Source: Neisseria lactamica (lineage in GTDB: Bacteria > Pseudomonadota > Gammaproteobacteria > Burkholderiales > Neisseriaceae). From it: DNA of 9,468 nt. The stretch is taken from contig JUNU01000209.1 of assembly GCA_001067655.1 (NCBI GenBank), positions 1 through 9,468 on the forward strand, given 5' to 3'. Position 1 is the stretch's first letter, and every line of letters begins with the position of its first letter. The notes under the pieces are model-generated. The model did no database searches. It was not told the DNA's origin and saw only the letters and a program-made list of their open reading frames with translations. Shown here in pieces: positions 1-6,444 of this stretch. Made by a program: the position numbers and the translations under genes.

Positions 1-48
1 GAGCTAAGGCGAGGCAACGCCGTACTGGTTTAAAGTTAATCCACTATA
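1..48 (+). mobile_element. Correia repeat enclosed element (CREE), right half, cut by the window edge
   Basis: The bases GAGCTAAGGCGAGGCAACGC at 1-20, then CGTACTGG, then the terminal repeat TTTAAAGTTAATCCACTATA (29-48), match my memory of the right half of the Neisseria Correia element, a non-autonomous miniature transposable element with TATAGTGG termini that targets TA dinucleotides. A TA (49-50) follows directly, consistent with the target duplication. The 20-base terminal repeat is the exact reverse complement of the one at 9418-9437. The element abuts the stop codon of the Sel1-like gene, so that gene's transcript would read into it. Full-length CREEs are known to form RNase III-sensitive hairpins and to bind IHF, so it may set the mRNA 3' end (inference). 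Confidence 0.9.
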
Positions 49-50
49 TA

Positions 51-548
51 TCAGCGTTGCAATTCGCGTTGCAAGGCTCTGCAGGCGGCATCGTTTTTGC
101 CCATGCAGGAACGTTGCAATGCCTCCAGCCGCTCTTGCCGTTTGGCTGCGCGGTTTTCCGCCGTTTGACTGCGCATTTCCTCTTCGGTTTCTTTGGCGTT
201 GCAGCAGGCGTTTTCATAGCCGCCTTTGCAGGCTTTGCGGTAGAGTTCGAGGGCTTTTGGGTAGTCCATGCCCAAACCGCTGTATGTGTCTAAATAGAGG
301 TTTGCCAATACGTTGCAGCCCTTCATGTTTTTGCCGTCGCAGGCTTTCTTCAGCGGCAGGTAGGCATCGGCGGGACTTTCCAGATAGTCGCGGGTCCAAA
401 TGCCGAGCGTGACGCAACTGTCGAGCTGGTTGCGGGTGCATTGTGTGATCAGCTTTTGATAGGCTTCGTCGTCATAGTCTTCGGCGTATGCTGCCGGCAG
501 CAGTCCGAGCAGAAGGGCGAACAGCAGGGAGGTTTGGGCGGGTTTCAT
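51..548 (-). CDS. Exported Cys-rich Sel1-like (Hcp-type) repeat protein
   Basis: A 165-residue protein with a clear N-terminal signal peptide (hydrophobic stretch 7-22, probable cleavage after AYA at 20-22). The mature part carries four cysteine pairs with identical CX7C spacing: C37/C45, C70/C78, C107/C115 and C148/C156, with an extra C116. This is the pattern of Sel1-like repeats of the Helicobacter cysteine-rich protein type, in which each helix-turn-helix repeat is locked by a disulfide. Repeat-like segments such as YPKALELYRKACKGGYENAC support this. The region 117-145 is charged and likely helical. Such proteins are periplasmic or secreted and act as protein-binding scaffolds; the partner here is unknown. 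The ribosome binding site is weak (AAAGG about 12 bases upstream). The gene appears to stand alone: the SPOR-like gene upstream ends in a terminator at 684-715. The stop codon is two bases from a Correia element. Confidence 0.8.
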   Translation of the reverse strand: MKPAQTSLLFALLLGLLPAAYAEDYDDEAYQKLITQCTRNQLDSCVTLGIWTRDYLESPADAYLPLKKACDGKNMKGCNVLANLYLDTYSGLGMDYPKALELYRKACKGGYENACCNAKETEEEMRSQTAENRAAKRQERLEALQRSCMGKNDAACRALQRELQR

Positions 549-683
549 GGTTTTTCAAGAACCTTTGTGCGGATAAGGGTTTGTCGGCGGTTTCGCAGCG
601 TGAAGGCGGGAGCGATATCAACGTTAACTTATTCGGCTTTCCAAACGGGATTTGACTGCCGCCTAATCTGTTGCATCTTTGCA

Positions 684-715
684 AAAGGTCGTCTGAAAAC
701 TTTCAGACGACCTTT
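684..715 (-). terminator. Inverted uptake-sequence terminator after the SPOR-like gene
   Basis: A perfect 15-base-pair stem (684-698 with 701-715) around a 2-base loop, made of two head-to-head AGGTCGTCTGAA uptake sequences (686-697 on plus, 702-713 on minus) with AAA/TTT flanks. It begins 5 bases past the stop codon of the SPOR-like gene and ends in a short T run in the direction of transcription. Paired uptake sequences acting as intrinsic terminators are well known in Neisseria. Confidence 0.88.
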
Positions 716-720
716 GGGTT

Positions 721-1608
721 TTATTTGCAGGTTTTCATGTTCAGGTTGCCGTAGCGTCCGACGATGTTGCGGATTTCTTGTGCATCTTTGTCATCGACCG
801 ACATGAAGATAATGGTCATGCGGGAGACGCTGAGGGTGCTGTCGGCGGCGTTGCCTTTGTCGTCTTGTTCGACGATGCGTGCGCCGCCGAAACCTGCTGC
901 GGACAGGCGCGAGATGAGGACTTGGGCGGAGGAGCGGCTTTTCATGACGCCGAGGCTGATTTCGCCGTTGTGAAGCGTGCCGTTGAAGCCTTTGTTGCCG
1001 AGGGCTTCGAGGCGGTTCATGGCTTCGCTGTCGGCAGGCAGCACGACGCGGAAGGTTTTGGCGGCGTGGTCTTTCGATGCGCCGCGTTTTTCTACGGTGC
1101 GGCTGGCGGCGTGCGGCCAACGGGTCAGCAGGCCTTTGATGCGGTGGTAGTCGTCTTCGTCCAGGGTAACGCTGGCGTTAGACGTACATTGGCGGGCGGC
1201 GGATGCGTTTTTGGCGGCAGGATTTTCGTTGGCGGCAGCATTCGGATTGGTGTTTTCGGCGGCGGCTTTTTCTTTTTCGCGGCGGGCTTTTTCTTCACGT
1301 TCTTTTTTTTCTTTTTCGCGGCGCGCCTGTTCCTCTTCTTCTTTTTTCTTGCGTTCGGCTATGGCTTCTTCGGATTCAGGCTCGGGCAGGTCGGCTTGTG
1401 TTTCGTCGGTTTGCAGCCAGTCGGGTTGCGCGTTGTCGGCAGGCGCGGGGGCTTGCTGCGGGCGCAGGGATTCGGGTTGGGCGAGTTCGTGGGCGCCGCC
1501 TTCTACGGGCGCGGCGTTGGGGGATTTGGCGTTGTTGAGGCGGTGCGTAATCATGCCGCCGAAGACGATGATGTTGAGTGCCACGAGGGCGGCGAAAAGC
1601 CATTTCAT
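721..1608 (-). CDS. Membrane-anchored SPOR-like (sporulation/cell division-related) protein
   Basis: A 295-residue protein. The start at 1608 is chosen because AAGGA lies about 10 bases upstream and the protein then opens with a typical signal anchor (MKWLFAALVALNIIVFGG, residues 1-18); an in-frame upstream ATG at 1698 has no such support. Residues 28-75 are Pro/Ala/Gln-rich and residues 79-117 form a highly charged Glu/Lys/Arg stretch, likely a coiled coil or extended spacer. The C-terminal part (about 145-285) contains a pattern like a divergent SPOR domain (FRVVLPADSEAMNRLEALGN, then LGVMKSRSSAQVLISRLSAA, then GARIV). SPOR domains bind denuded peptidoglycan glycans at the division septum. 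The position after birA/coaX matches the gene order in other beta-proteobacteria, where a SPOR-domain gene follows bvg accessory factor (coaX). Two cysteines (C141 and the one at C293) could form a periplasmic disulfide. The SPOR assignment is moderate; the exported, single-pass topology is firmer. Confidence 0.75.
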   Translation of the reverse strand: MKWLFAALVALNIIVFGGMITHRLNNAKSPNAAPVEGGAHELAQPESLRPQQAPAPADNAQPDWLQTDETQADLPEPESEEAIAERKKKEEEEQARREKEKKEREEKARREKEKAAAENTNPNAAANENPAAKNASAARQCTSNASVTLDEDDYHRIKGLLTRWPHAASRTVEKRGASKDHAAKTFRVVLPADSEAMNRLEALGNKGFNGTLHNGEISLGVMKSRSSAQVLISRLSAAGFGGARIVEQDDKGNAADSTLSVSRMTIIFMSVDDKDAQEIRNIVGRYGNLNMKTCK

Positions 1609-1669
1609 GAGTTGTTTTCCTTTTTTGTGTTCGGTTGCCGTTCTGGTGTGCGGGCGGTTTTGTGTTGTT

Positions 1670-1698
1670 ATTTTGTGGCGGATCGGCTGTAAAGCCAA
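1670..1698 (-). promoter_or_regulatory. Possible promoter for the SPOR-like gene
   Basis: On the minus strand TTGGCT (plus 1693-1698) and CAAAAT (plus 1670-1675) are separated by 17 bases, each matching 4 of 6 sigma-70 consensus positions. It lies between the terminator at 1721-1759 and the start at 1608, where a promoter would be needed if the terminator is efficient. Weak evidence. Confidence 0.3.
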
Positions 1699-1720
1699 CC
1701 GGCTGAAGTGTTTTGTTTGG

Positions 1721-1759
1721 AGGTCGTCTGAAAAGCGGCATGGGCGTTTCAGACGACCT
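1721..1759 (-). terminator. Inverted uptake-sequence terminator after birA-coaX
   Basis: Two uptake sequences in inverted orientation (AGGTCGTCTGAA at 1721-1732; its reverse complement at 1748-1759) form a 13-base-pair stem (1721-1733 with 1747-1759) with a 13-base loop. It sits 27 bases past the stop of the birA-coaX gene and should end or attenuate that transcript before the SPOR-like gene. There is little T run after the stem, so termination may be partial. Confidence 0.75.
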
Positions 1760-1786
1760 TTTGAATCGGCGCGACAGCGTTGCTGC

Positions 1787-3586
1787 TTATTCGGGCAGTG
1801 TGCCGGTCTGTTCCTGCTCTTGCGCGACCCAGTTCAATAAGCCGTAAATGACGAGATTATCTACAATTTTTACTGTATTGTCCAAAACAAACTGTTTGGG
1901 CAGGGCGTTGACGACTTTGCTTGCGCCGCCGCCGGTGATGATGACATCGACGGGTCTGCCTTCGCCTGTTTTTTGTTGCAGTCGCCCGTGCATCATGATG
2001 ACGGCTCCGCAAACGGCATCCATCATGCCGCTGGTGATGGCGTTGGGCGTGGTGGTGGGGAAGGGGTACACTTTGCCGGCGGGGCGGTCGAGGTTGGCGG
2101 TTTTGGCGGCGAGGGCTTCTTTCATGAGGTGGAAGCCGGGCATGATGGTGCCGCCGAGGTAGTGGTTGTCTTCGGTGAGCGCGTCGGTGGTTACGGCAGT
2201 GCCGCAGCTGACGACGACGCAGGCGTTTTGGCTGAAGCGGCGGCTGCCCAAGGCGTTGAACCAACGGTCGGAGCCGTGTTCGGCGGGGTTGCGGTAGTGG
2301 TTGCGGATGCCGAGTGCCTGCGGCATGGAGGGCAGCCAGCGGACAGGCGCGGTCAGGTGGGCTTCGACGAGGGCTTTTTTGAGGTCGCCGCACACGGCGC
2401 AGCCGACGATGCGGGTGCGGTCGTCTGAACGTTCTGCCCACTCTTCGCCGAGCCTACTCAAGTCGCGGTACGGTGCACGGGTGACTTCGTTGAACACGCC
2501 GTTTTCCACCCATGCCCATTTGAGCTGGCTGTTGCCGCCGTCGAGTAGAAGCAGGCGTTCGGGCGCACGCGGCGTGGCGGCGCGGGGCGTGTCGTCGGGG
2601 CGCAGGCTGATTTCGCCGCTGACGACGGTTTGTTCGCCTGCGGCTGTCATCAGGTGCAACGCGCCTTGCGCATCGACGCTGAGTACGGTGCCTTCGTTTA
2701 CGGTTTGCCCGTCGCGCAGGAGCAGGACGGGTCTGCCGTGGTCGCGGTGGGCGGTTTGGTATTCTTCGAGGAAGGGTGCGAACCCGTTTTGCGCGTATTG
2801 CGTCAGGACGGCATTGAGTTCGCCCAAGAGTTTGTCCAATAGCGTTGAGACGGGAATGCAGTGTGCGGCGGTTGCGCCGCGGGCAAGCTGCATATTGTGG
2901 AATAAGGCTTGGACGGAGGCGGCGTGTTCAACTTCTTTGGGCAGGACGAAGTTAATGCCTATGCCGATGACGGCGGCGGTTTTGCCCTCATTGCGGACGG
3001 TTTCGATTAGGATACCGCCGAGTTTGTCCCTGCCGGCGACCAAATCGTTCGGCCACTTGATTTGTATCTCCAAACCCGATGTGGCTAAAGCGCGTCGGCA
3101 GGCGAGCGCGACGGCGGGGGCGAGCGAGCCGAGTTCGTGCTGAGGTTTGTCGAATACCCAGCCGAAGCTGAACATCAGGCATTCGCCCAACCGGTTTGTC
3201 CACTTGCGTCCCTGCCGTCCGCGGCCTTTGGTTTGCAGATGCGCGACGCAAAGCGATTTATGAGCTTGTTCGGGTGAAGTGCGCGCCAGATTCAGGATTT
3301 CATCGTTGCTGGACGTGCATTCGTGTTTTAAGGTCGTCTGAAAACCGCGTTCCGCGCCCAAACGCTGCAAGGCTTCTTCGTTAAACAAAGCAAGCGGGCG
3401 CACGAGCCGCCATTGCCCGTCGTGTTGGCGCAGCAGTCCGCGGATGTGCGCGGGCATCTGTTGCCAAAAGCCGTTGAGCTGATGCGGCTTCACGCCCGCG
3501 ATACGCGCGAGATGGGAAACGTGTTGCGGCAGACCGTCGGCAAGTTCCGCCAAAACCCGACTGTGCTGCAGTTTCAGCGCGGTCAT
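1787..3586 (-). CDS. birA-coaX: Bifunctional biotin-[acetyl-CoA-carboxylase] ligase / type III pantothenate kinase
   Basis: A 599-residue fusion of two usually separate enzymes. Residues 1-65 look like the winged-helix DNA-binding part of a group II BirA. Residues about 85-330 are biotin protein ligase, with the biotinyl-AMP loop GRGRQGR (121-127), KWPND (177-181) and GGILIE (190-195). This half attaches biotin to the carrier subunit of acetyl-CoA carboxylase and may repress biotin genes. Residues about 344-599 are type III pantothenate kinase (CoaX), first step of CoA synthesis: phosphate loop DGGNS (349-353), GSDRW (438-442), CGTAVTTD (461-468), GGTIMPG (478-484) and a late ITGGG. The CoaX half, 256 residues, is full length. 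The fusion is known in Neisseria and keeps every motif, so both activities are probably intact. The start overlaps the hldC stop as ATGA (translational coupling). The gene contains one exact uptake sequence at 3331-3342 and one near-match at 2418-2429. Confidence 0.97.
   Translation of the reverse strand: MTALKLQHSRVLAELADGLPQHVSHLARIAGVKPHQLNGFWQQMPAHIRGLLRQHDGQWRLVRPLALFNEEALQRLGAERGFQTTLKHECTSSNDEILNLARTSPEQAHKSLCVAHLQTKGRGRQGRKWTNRLGECLMFSFGWVFDKPQHELGSLAPAVALACRRALATSGLEIQIKWPNDLVAGRDKLGGILIETVRNEGKTAAVIGIGINFVLPKEVEHAASVQALFHNMQLARGATAAHCIPVSTLLDKLLGELNAVLTQYAQNGFAPFLEEYQTAHRDHGRPVLLLRDGQTVNEGTVLSVDAQGALHLMTAAGEQTVVSGEISLRPDDTPRAATPRAPERLLLLDGGNSQLKWAWVENGVFNEVTRAPYRDLSRLGEEWAERSDDRTRIVGCAVCGDLKKALVEAHLTAPVRWLPSMPQALGIRNHYRNPAEHGSDRWFNALGSRRFSQNACVVVSCGTAVTTDALTEDNHYLGGTIMPGFHLMKEALAAKTANLDRPAGKVYPFPTTTPNAITSGMMDAVCGAVIMMHGRLQQKTGEGRPVDVIITGGGASKVVNALPKQFVLDNTVKIVDNLVIYGLLNWVAQEQEQTGTLPE
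2418..2429 (+). repeat. Near-match uptake sequence inside coaX part
   Basis: CGGTCGTCTGAA differs from AGGTCGTCTGAA only at the first base, outside the usual GTCTGAA core. It lies within the kinase half of birA-coaX and is translated. Confidence 0.6.
3331..3342 (+). repeat. DNA uptake sequence inside birA
   Basis: An exact AGGTCGTCTGAA in the coding region, in the stretch between the winged-helix and the ligase core (residues about 82-85), a position where a translated insertion is probably tolerated. Uptake sequences mark DNA for import by the ComP receptor on type IV pili. Confidence 0.9.
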
Positions 3587-4086
3587 TTGCCACCCTCGGC
3601 TGCGCGGATTTTTTCCAGCGTTTTCGTGGTGGAAGTCTGGTGCAGGAACGGAATGGAAAACACTTTGCCGCCGCGCGCCAACGTTTCTTGCGCGCCGACG
3701 ATTTTTTCGACCGGCCAGTCGCCGCCCTTAATCAGGATGTCGGGTTTGATTTGCTCGATCAACTCGGCGGGCGTGTCTTCATCAAACCAAGTGACCAAAT
3801 CCACACTCGCCAATGCCGCCGCTACCGCCGCGCGGTTTTCCAACGGGTTGACGGGGCGGTCGTTCCCCTTGCCCAAACGGCGCACGGACGCATCCGTGTT
3901 CAAAGCCAATACCAACGCCGCCCCCGCCGAGCGAGCCTGCGCCAGATAGGTAACATGCCCCCTGTGCAGAATATCGAAACAGCCGTTGGTAAACACCAGC
4001 GGACGGGGAAGCTCGTGCAAACGCTGCGCCAATTCTTCGGGCGGGCAGATTTTGCGTTCGAAATCGGGGAGGGACCAGTCAGACAT
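3583..4086 (-). CDS. hldC: D-glycero-beta-D-manno-heptose 1-phosphate adenylyltransferase
   Basis: A 167-residue nucleotidyltransferase (RfaE domain II, also called rfaE2 or hldC) that makes ADP-heptose from heptose-1-phosphate and ATP in the cytoplasm for the LOS inner core. The cytidylyltransferase-fold signature TNGCFDILHRGHVTYL is at residues 32-47 with HRGH at 41-44, and the C-terminal TSTTK (151-155) is the second nucleotide-binding motif. Length matches stand-alone RfaE2 proteins; E. coli fuses this domain to the kinase in HldE, whereas here no kinase domain is present, so a separate hldA must exist elsewhere. The start at 4086 (MSDWSLPDF) is chosen over a longer frame reaching 4449, because the extension overlaps the DUF4130 gene and contains no family sequence. 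A GGA about 9 bases upstream is a modest ribosome binding site. The TGA overlaps the birA start codon. Confidence 0.95.
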   Translation of the reverse strand: MSDWSLPDFERKICPPEELAQRLHELPRPLVFTNGCFDILHRGHVTYLAQARSAGAALVLALNTDASVRRLGKGNDRPVNPLENRAAVAAALASVDLVTWFDEDTPAELIEQIKPDILIKGGDWPVEKIVGAQETLARGGKVFSIPFLHQTSTTKTLEKIRAAEGGK

Positions 4087-4122
4087 AATCGGGATTCCGT
4101 TGGGGATAAACAGACAGGCGGT

Positions 4123-4151
4123 ATGATACCGAAGCGGGCGGAAAAGGTAAA
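4123..4151 (-). promoter_or_regulatory. Candidate promoter for hldC-birA-coaX
   Basis: On the minus strand TTTACC (plus 4146-4151; 4 of 6) and TATCAT (plus 4123-4128; 5 of 6) are spaced by 17 bases. It gives a short leader to the hldC start at 4086 and lies downstream of the terminator that closes the previous operon. Confidence 0.45.
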
Positions 4152-4227
4152 TTTGATAGGGAGGGGAAGGGGCGTCTGAAAAGGCGGGTTTGGACAAAAT
4201 TGCGATTTTTATGTGATGAACGGGCTG

Positions 4228-4259
4228 ATACCTGTCTGAACCTGTTTTCAGACAGGTAT
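4228..4259 (-). terminator. Inverted-repeat terminator after the DUF4130 gene, built from a variant uptake sequence
   Basis: ATACCTGTCTGAA (4228-4240) and its exact reverse complement (4247-4259) form a 13-base-pair stem with a 6-base loop, 2 bases beyond the stop codon of the DUF4130 gene. The arms read ACCTGTCTGAA instead of the AGGTCGTCTGAA used elsewhere in the window, resembling the TGCCTGTCTGAA dialect I recall for N. wadsworthii. No strong T run follows. Confidence 0.7.
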
Positions 4260-4261
4260 TT

Positions 4262-5032
4262 TTAATTGAAAACAGCAGGTTGTTTTTCAGTAAGGTATTT
4301 CCAATAGCGTTGCGGCATTTGTTGGCGGTGCAACCGGGGATTGCGTCGGGATGGAATATTGCTGCTGTTGAAATAGTCCTGCCAAAGGGCTTGGTAACTG
4401 CGTTCGTTTTGGGCATACGATGTTTGGATGCGGTCGGCTTCAAGCCCATTGATTGCGTGCAGTCCGTCTGGGCCGCTCAAGATACCGTAATGGCGCTGCA
4501 TATCGAATATCGCCCATTGCTGTTGCGGATAACGGTTGCGGAAATGGCGTGTAATCAAGGGCAACACATCGTATTGAGGTTCGATACGCGCGAGATACAG
4601 ACCATCTGACAGCTCTTCAAAACGGACAAACGCTTCCATCCGGTGTTTTTCATGTCCGACGGTTTTAACCCATTGCGCCCATTGCATCACATCGTAAAGA
4701 CCGTAATCGCAGAGCACGTCTTTGCGCATCGGGCGGGCGAGCATCAGGCTGATAATGCGCAGAAAAGTGTCGGGCATCTCAGGTAGGGCGATTAAAAAAC
4801 CATACAGCAGTTTGACCATACCGCTGCGCCCGATTTGCTGTTCGAGCTGTTTGAAAACGCGCTGGGCGCGTTCGGGGGACGAGGCAACGGTTTCATTGCG
4901 GCTGAATAAATCCGTATCCTGAGCATCATGGGTAATATGCACGTTTTCAGGAGCGTATTTACAGGCGTAAACATGAAACACGGTGCTTAACAGGCCGTCG
5001 AAGCTGCCGTCGTAGTGCAAAGTGATTTGCAT
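4262..5032 (-). CDS. DUF4130 / TIGR03915-type putative DNA metabolism protein, radical SAM partner
   Basis: A 256-residue cytoplasmic protein of the family recorded as probable DNA metabolism protein (TIGR03915, DUF4130), recognised by its opening ITLHYDGSFDGLLSTVFHVY, the central KLLYGFL, and the later VRFEELSDGLYLARIEPQYD and RNRYPQQQWAIFDM segments. The start at 5032 is supported by AAAAGG about 8 bases upstream and by the family N-terminus; an in-frame start at 5080 would overlap the upstream gene. The gene follows the radical SAM gene by 19 bases, the pairing that defines the family. In many bacteria this protein is fused to a C-terminal uracil-DNA-glycosylase-like domain; here the protein ends in a basic, Gln/Arg-rich tail (about residues 225-256) and no glycosylase domain is visible, so this is the stand-alone form. 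Its biochemical role is unknown. Confidence 0.88.
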   Translation of the reverse strand: MQITLHYDGSFDGLLSTVFHVYACKYAPENVHITHDAQDTDLFSRNETVASSPERAQRVFKQLEQQIGRSGMVKLLYGFLIALPEMPDTFLRIISLMLARPMRKDVLCDYGLYDVMQWAQWVKTVGHEKHRMEAFVRFEELSDGLYLARIEPQYDVLPLITRHFRNRYPQQQWAIFDMQRHYGILSGPDGLHAINGLEADRIQTSYAQNERSYQALWQDYFNSSNIPSRRNPRLHRQQMPQRYWKYLTEKQPAVFN

Positions 5033-5051
5033 AATGTTGACCTTTTCGTTA

Positions 5052-6314
5052 TCAGCCGAACAAATCGGTTTGCACGGCATCGCTTTGGCTGAATTTGGAA
5101 CGTGTGTTTTGTAAAAGCAGGCTTCGCAGTTGCGGGCTGTCGATTAGGCCGGCGTAGCGGTTGGGTTCGGGAAGTGTGATGAAATAGCGTGCGCGGTTTA
5201 GCGCCACGCCCATTTTGCGCAGGTGCGTCATGGTAATCATGCGGAAGCGGCGGGCCTGCACGATTTTGCGGGCAGACTTCACGCCGATACCGGGCACGCG
5301 CAAAATCATTTCAAGCGGCGCGTGTTGTAGCGACACGGGAAACCATTCGCGGTGGCGCAGCGCCCAAGCGAGCTTGGGGTCGAAATCCAAGTCGAGGAAA
5401 GGTTGCTGTTCGTCTAAGATTTCATGATCGGAAAAGCCGTAAAAACGCATCAGCCAATCTGCCTGATAGAGCCGGTTTTCCCGCCGCAGCGGCACTTGCG
5501 TCGATAAAGGCGGCAGGCGTTTGTCTTCCAATACTGGTACATAGCCCGAGTAATACACGCGTTTGAGACCGTAATGGCGGTAAAACCCGCCAGCGGCGCG
5601 GATGATTTGACGGTCGGTTTCGCCTGCCGCGCCGATAATGAACTGCGTGCTTTGTCCGGCAGGGGCGAACTTGGGCGTGGATTTGATGGTTTTGCGGCTG
5701 TCGGCAAAGGAAACGATTTCGTTGCGGACAAACGCCATCGGTTGTGTCATGTCGCTGTGGTTTTTTTCGGGCGCGAGCAGCTTGAGGCCGGAAACGGTGG
5801 GGATTTCCATGTTGACGCTGAGGCGGTCGGCATACAGCCCGGCTTCGTGCAGGATTTCGGCAGACGCTTTCGGAATGGTTTTGAGATGGATGTAGCCGTT
5901 AAATCGATGTTCTTCGCGCAGTTTTTTAGCAATCCGCACCAAGCGTTCCATGGTGTAATCGGCGTTTTTGAAGATGCCGGAACTCAAAAACAGCCCTTCG
6001 ACATAGTTGCGGCGGTAAAAGCTCATGGTCAAATCCACCACTTCATCGACCGTAAACGCCGCGCGCGGAATATCGTTGCTGCGGCGGGAAGCGCAATAAG
6101 CGCAGTCGTAGATGCAGTGGTTGGTCAGCAGGATTTTCAGCAGCGATACACAGCGGCCATCTTCGGTGAAACTGTGGCAGATGCCCGCGCGCGAAGAGTT
6201 GCCCAAGCCTTGCCCGTCGTTGCCGCGCGAACCGCCGCTCGACGAGCAGGAAACATCATATTTGGCGGCATCGGCTAAAATTTCGAGTTTTCGGCTGATT
6301 TTTTGATAATCCAT
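5052..6314 (-). CDS. Putative DNA modification/repair radical SAM protein with helix-hairpin-helix (TIGR03916-like)
   Basis: A 420-residue protein. HCIYDCAYC places C67, C71 and C74 in the CX3CX2C motif that binds the radical SAM 4Fe-4S cluster; a further CRNA-like set of N-terminal cysteines (C23, C46, C55) may be structural or redox active. The C-terminal part has a helix-hairpin-helix, VPGIGVKSARKIV at 340-352, a non-specific DNA-binding motif. The whole matches the family annotated as putative DNA modification/repair radical SAM protein, linked to uracil-DNA glycosylase. The start at 6314 fits the family N-terminus (MDYQKISRKLEILADAAKYD), although the ribosome binding site is weak. The last residues, QTDLF at 415-419 followed by one glycine, fit the beta-clamp binding pentapeptide consensus. 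It forms an operon with the DUF4130 gene. The reaction and substrate have not been established as far as I know. Confidence 0.92.
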   Translation of the reverse strand: MDYQKISRKLEILADAAKYDVSCSSSGGSRGNDGQGLGNSSRAGICHSFTEDGRCVSLLKILLTNHCIYDCAYCASRRSNDIPRAAFTVDEVVDLTMSFYRRNYVEGLFLSSGIFKNADYTMERLVRIAKKLREEHRFNGYIHLKTIPKASAEILHEAGLYADRLSVNMEIPTVSGLKLLAPEKNHSDMTQPMAFVRNEIVSFADSRKTIKSTPKFAPAGQSTQFIIGAAGETDRQIIRAAGGFYRHYGLKRVYYSGYVPVLEDKRLPPLSTQVPLRRENRLYQADWLMRFYGFSDHEILDEQQPFLDLDFDPKLAWALRHREWFPVSLQHAPLEMILRVPGIGVKSARKIVQARRFRMITMTHLRKMGVALNRARYFITLPEPNRYAGLIDSPQLRSLLLQNTRSKFSQSDAVQTDLFG

Positions 6315-6348
6315 AGCTGAACTTTTATTAAGGAAAATAATATTTTTT

Positions 6349-6377
6349 ATTATAATTGTTAGATTTTATTTAGTCAG
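6349..6377 (-). promoter_or_regulatory. Sigma-70-type promoter of the radical SAM/DUF4130 operon
   Basis: On the minus strand a perfect TATAAT (plus 6349-6354) lies 17 bases after CTGACT (plus 6372-6377; 4 of 6 including TGAC), in AT-rich DNA (6320-6400). A transcription start about 7 bases on would leave a leader of under 30 bases before the start codon at 6314. Confidence 0.65.
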
Positions 6378-6407
6378 CTAAATTTTTTCTTAGTCTGTAA
6401 GGAATGA

Positions 6408-6419
6408 TTCAGACAGGCA
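6408..6419 (-). repeat. Variant DNA uptake sequence (TGCCTGTCTGAA)
   Basis: TTCAGACAGGCA is the reverse complement of TGCCTGTCTGAA, a different dialect from the AGGTCGTCTGAA used in the rest of the window. As I recall, this 12-mer is the dialect of N. wadsworthii. It lies upstream of the radical SAM operon promoter, and a close relative forms the operon's terminator. Confidence 0.6.
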
Positions 6420-6444
6420 TGATGCCTAGCGGATTTGGATTTGA

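Noticed and set aside
778..1692. 304-codon plus-strand open frame rich in Phe and Gly
   Set aside because: It lies opposite the SPOR-like gene; its composition is the complement of Glu/Lys/Ala codons, and it has no ribosome binding site or recognisable domain.
2301..3143. 280-codon plus-strand open frame opposite birA-coaX
   Set aside because: The minus-strand gene has complete catalytic motifs across this span; the plus frame is a GC-rich shadow.
4087..4449. N-terminal extension of hldC up to 4449
   Set aside because: It would overlap the DUF4130 gene and pass through its terminator; relatives start at the MSDW-type N-terminus.
5574..6278. 234-codon plus-strand open frame opposite the radical SAM gene
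   Set aside because: Shadow of a gene with intact CX3CX2C motif; no family features or start signals.
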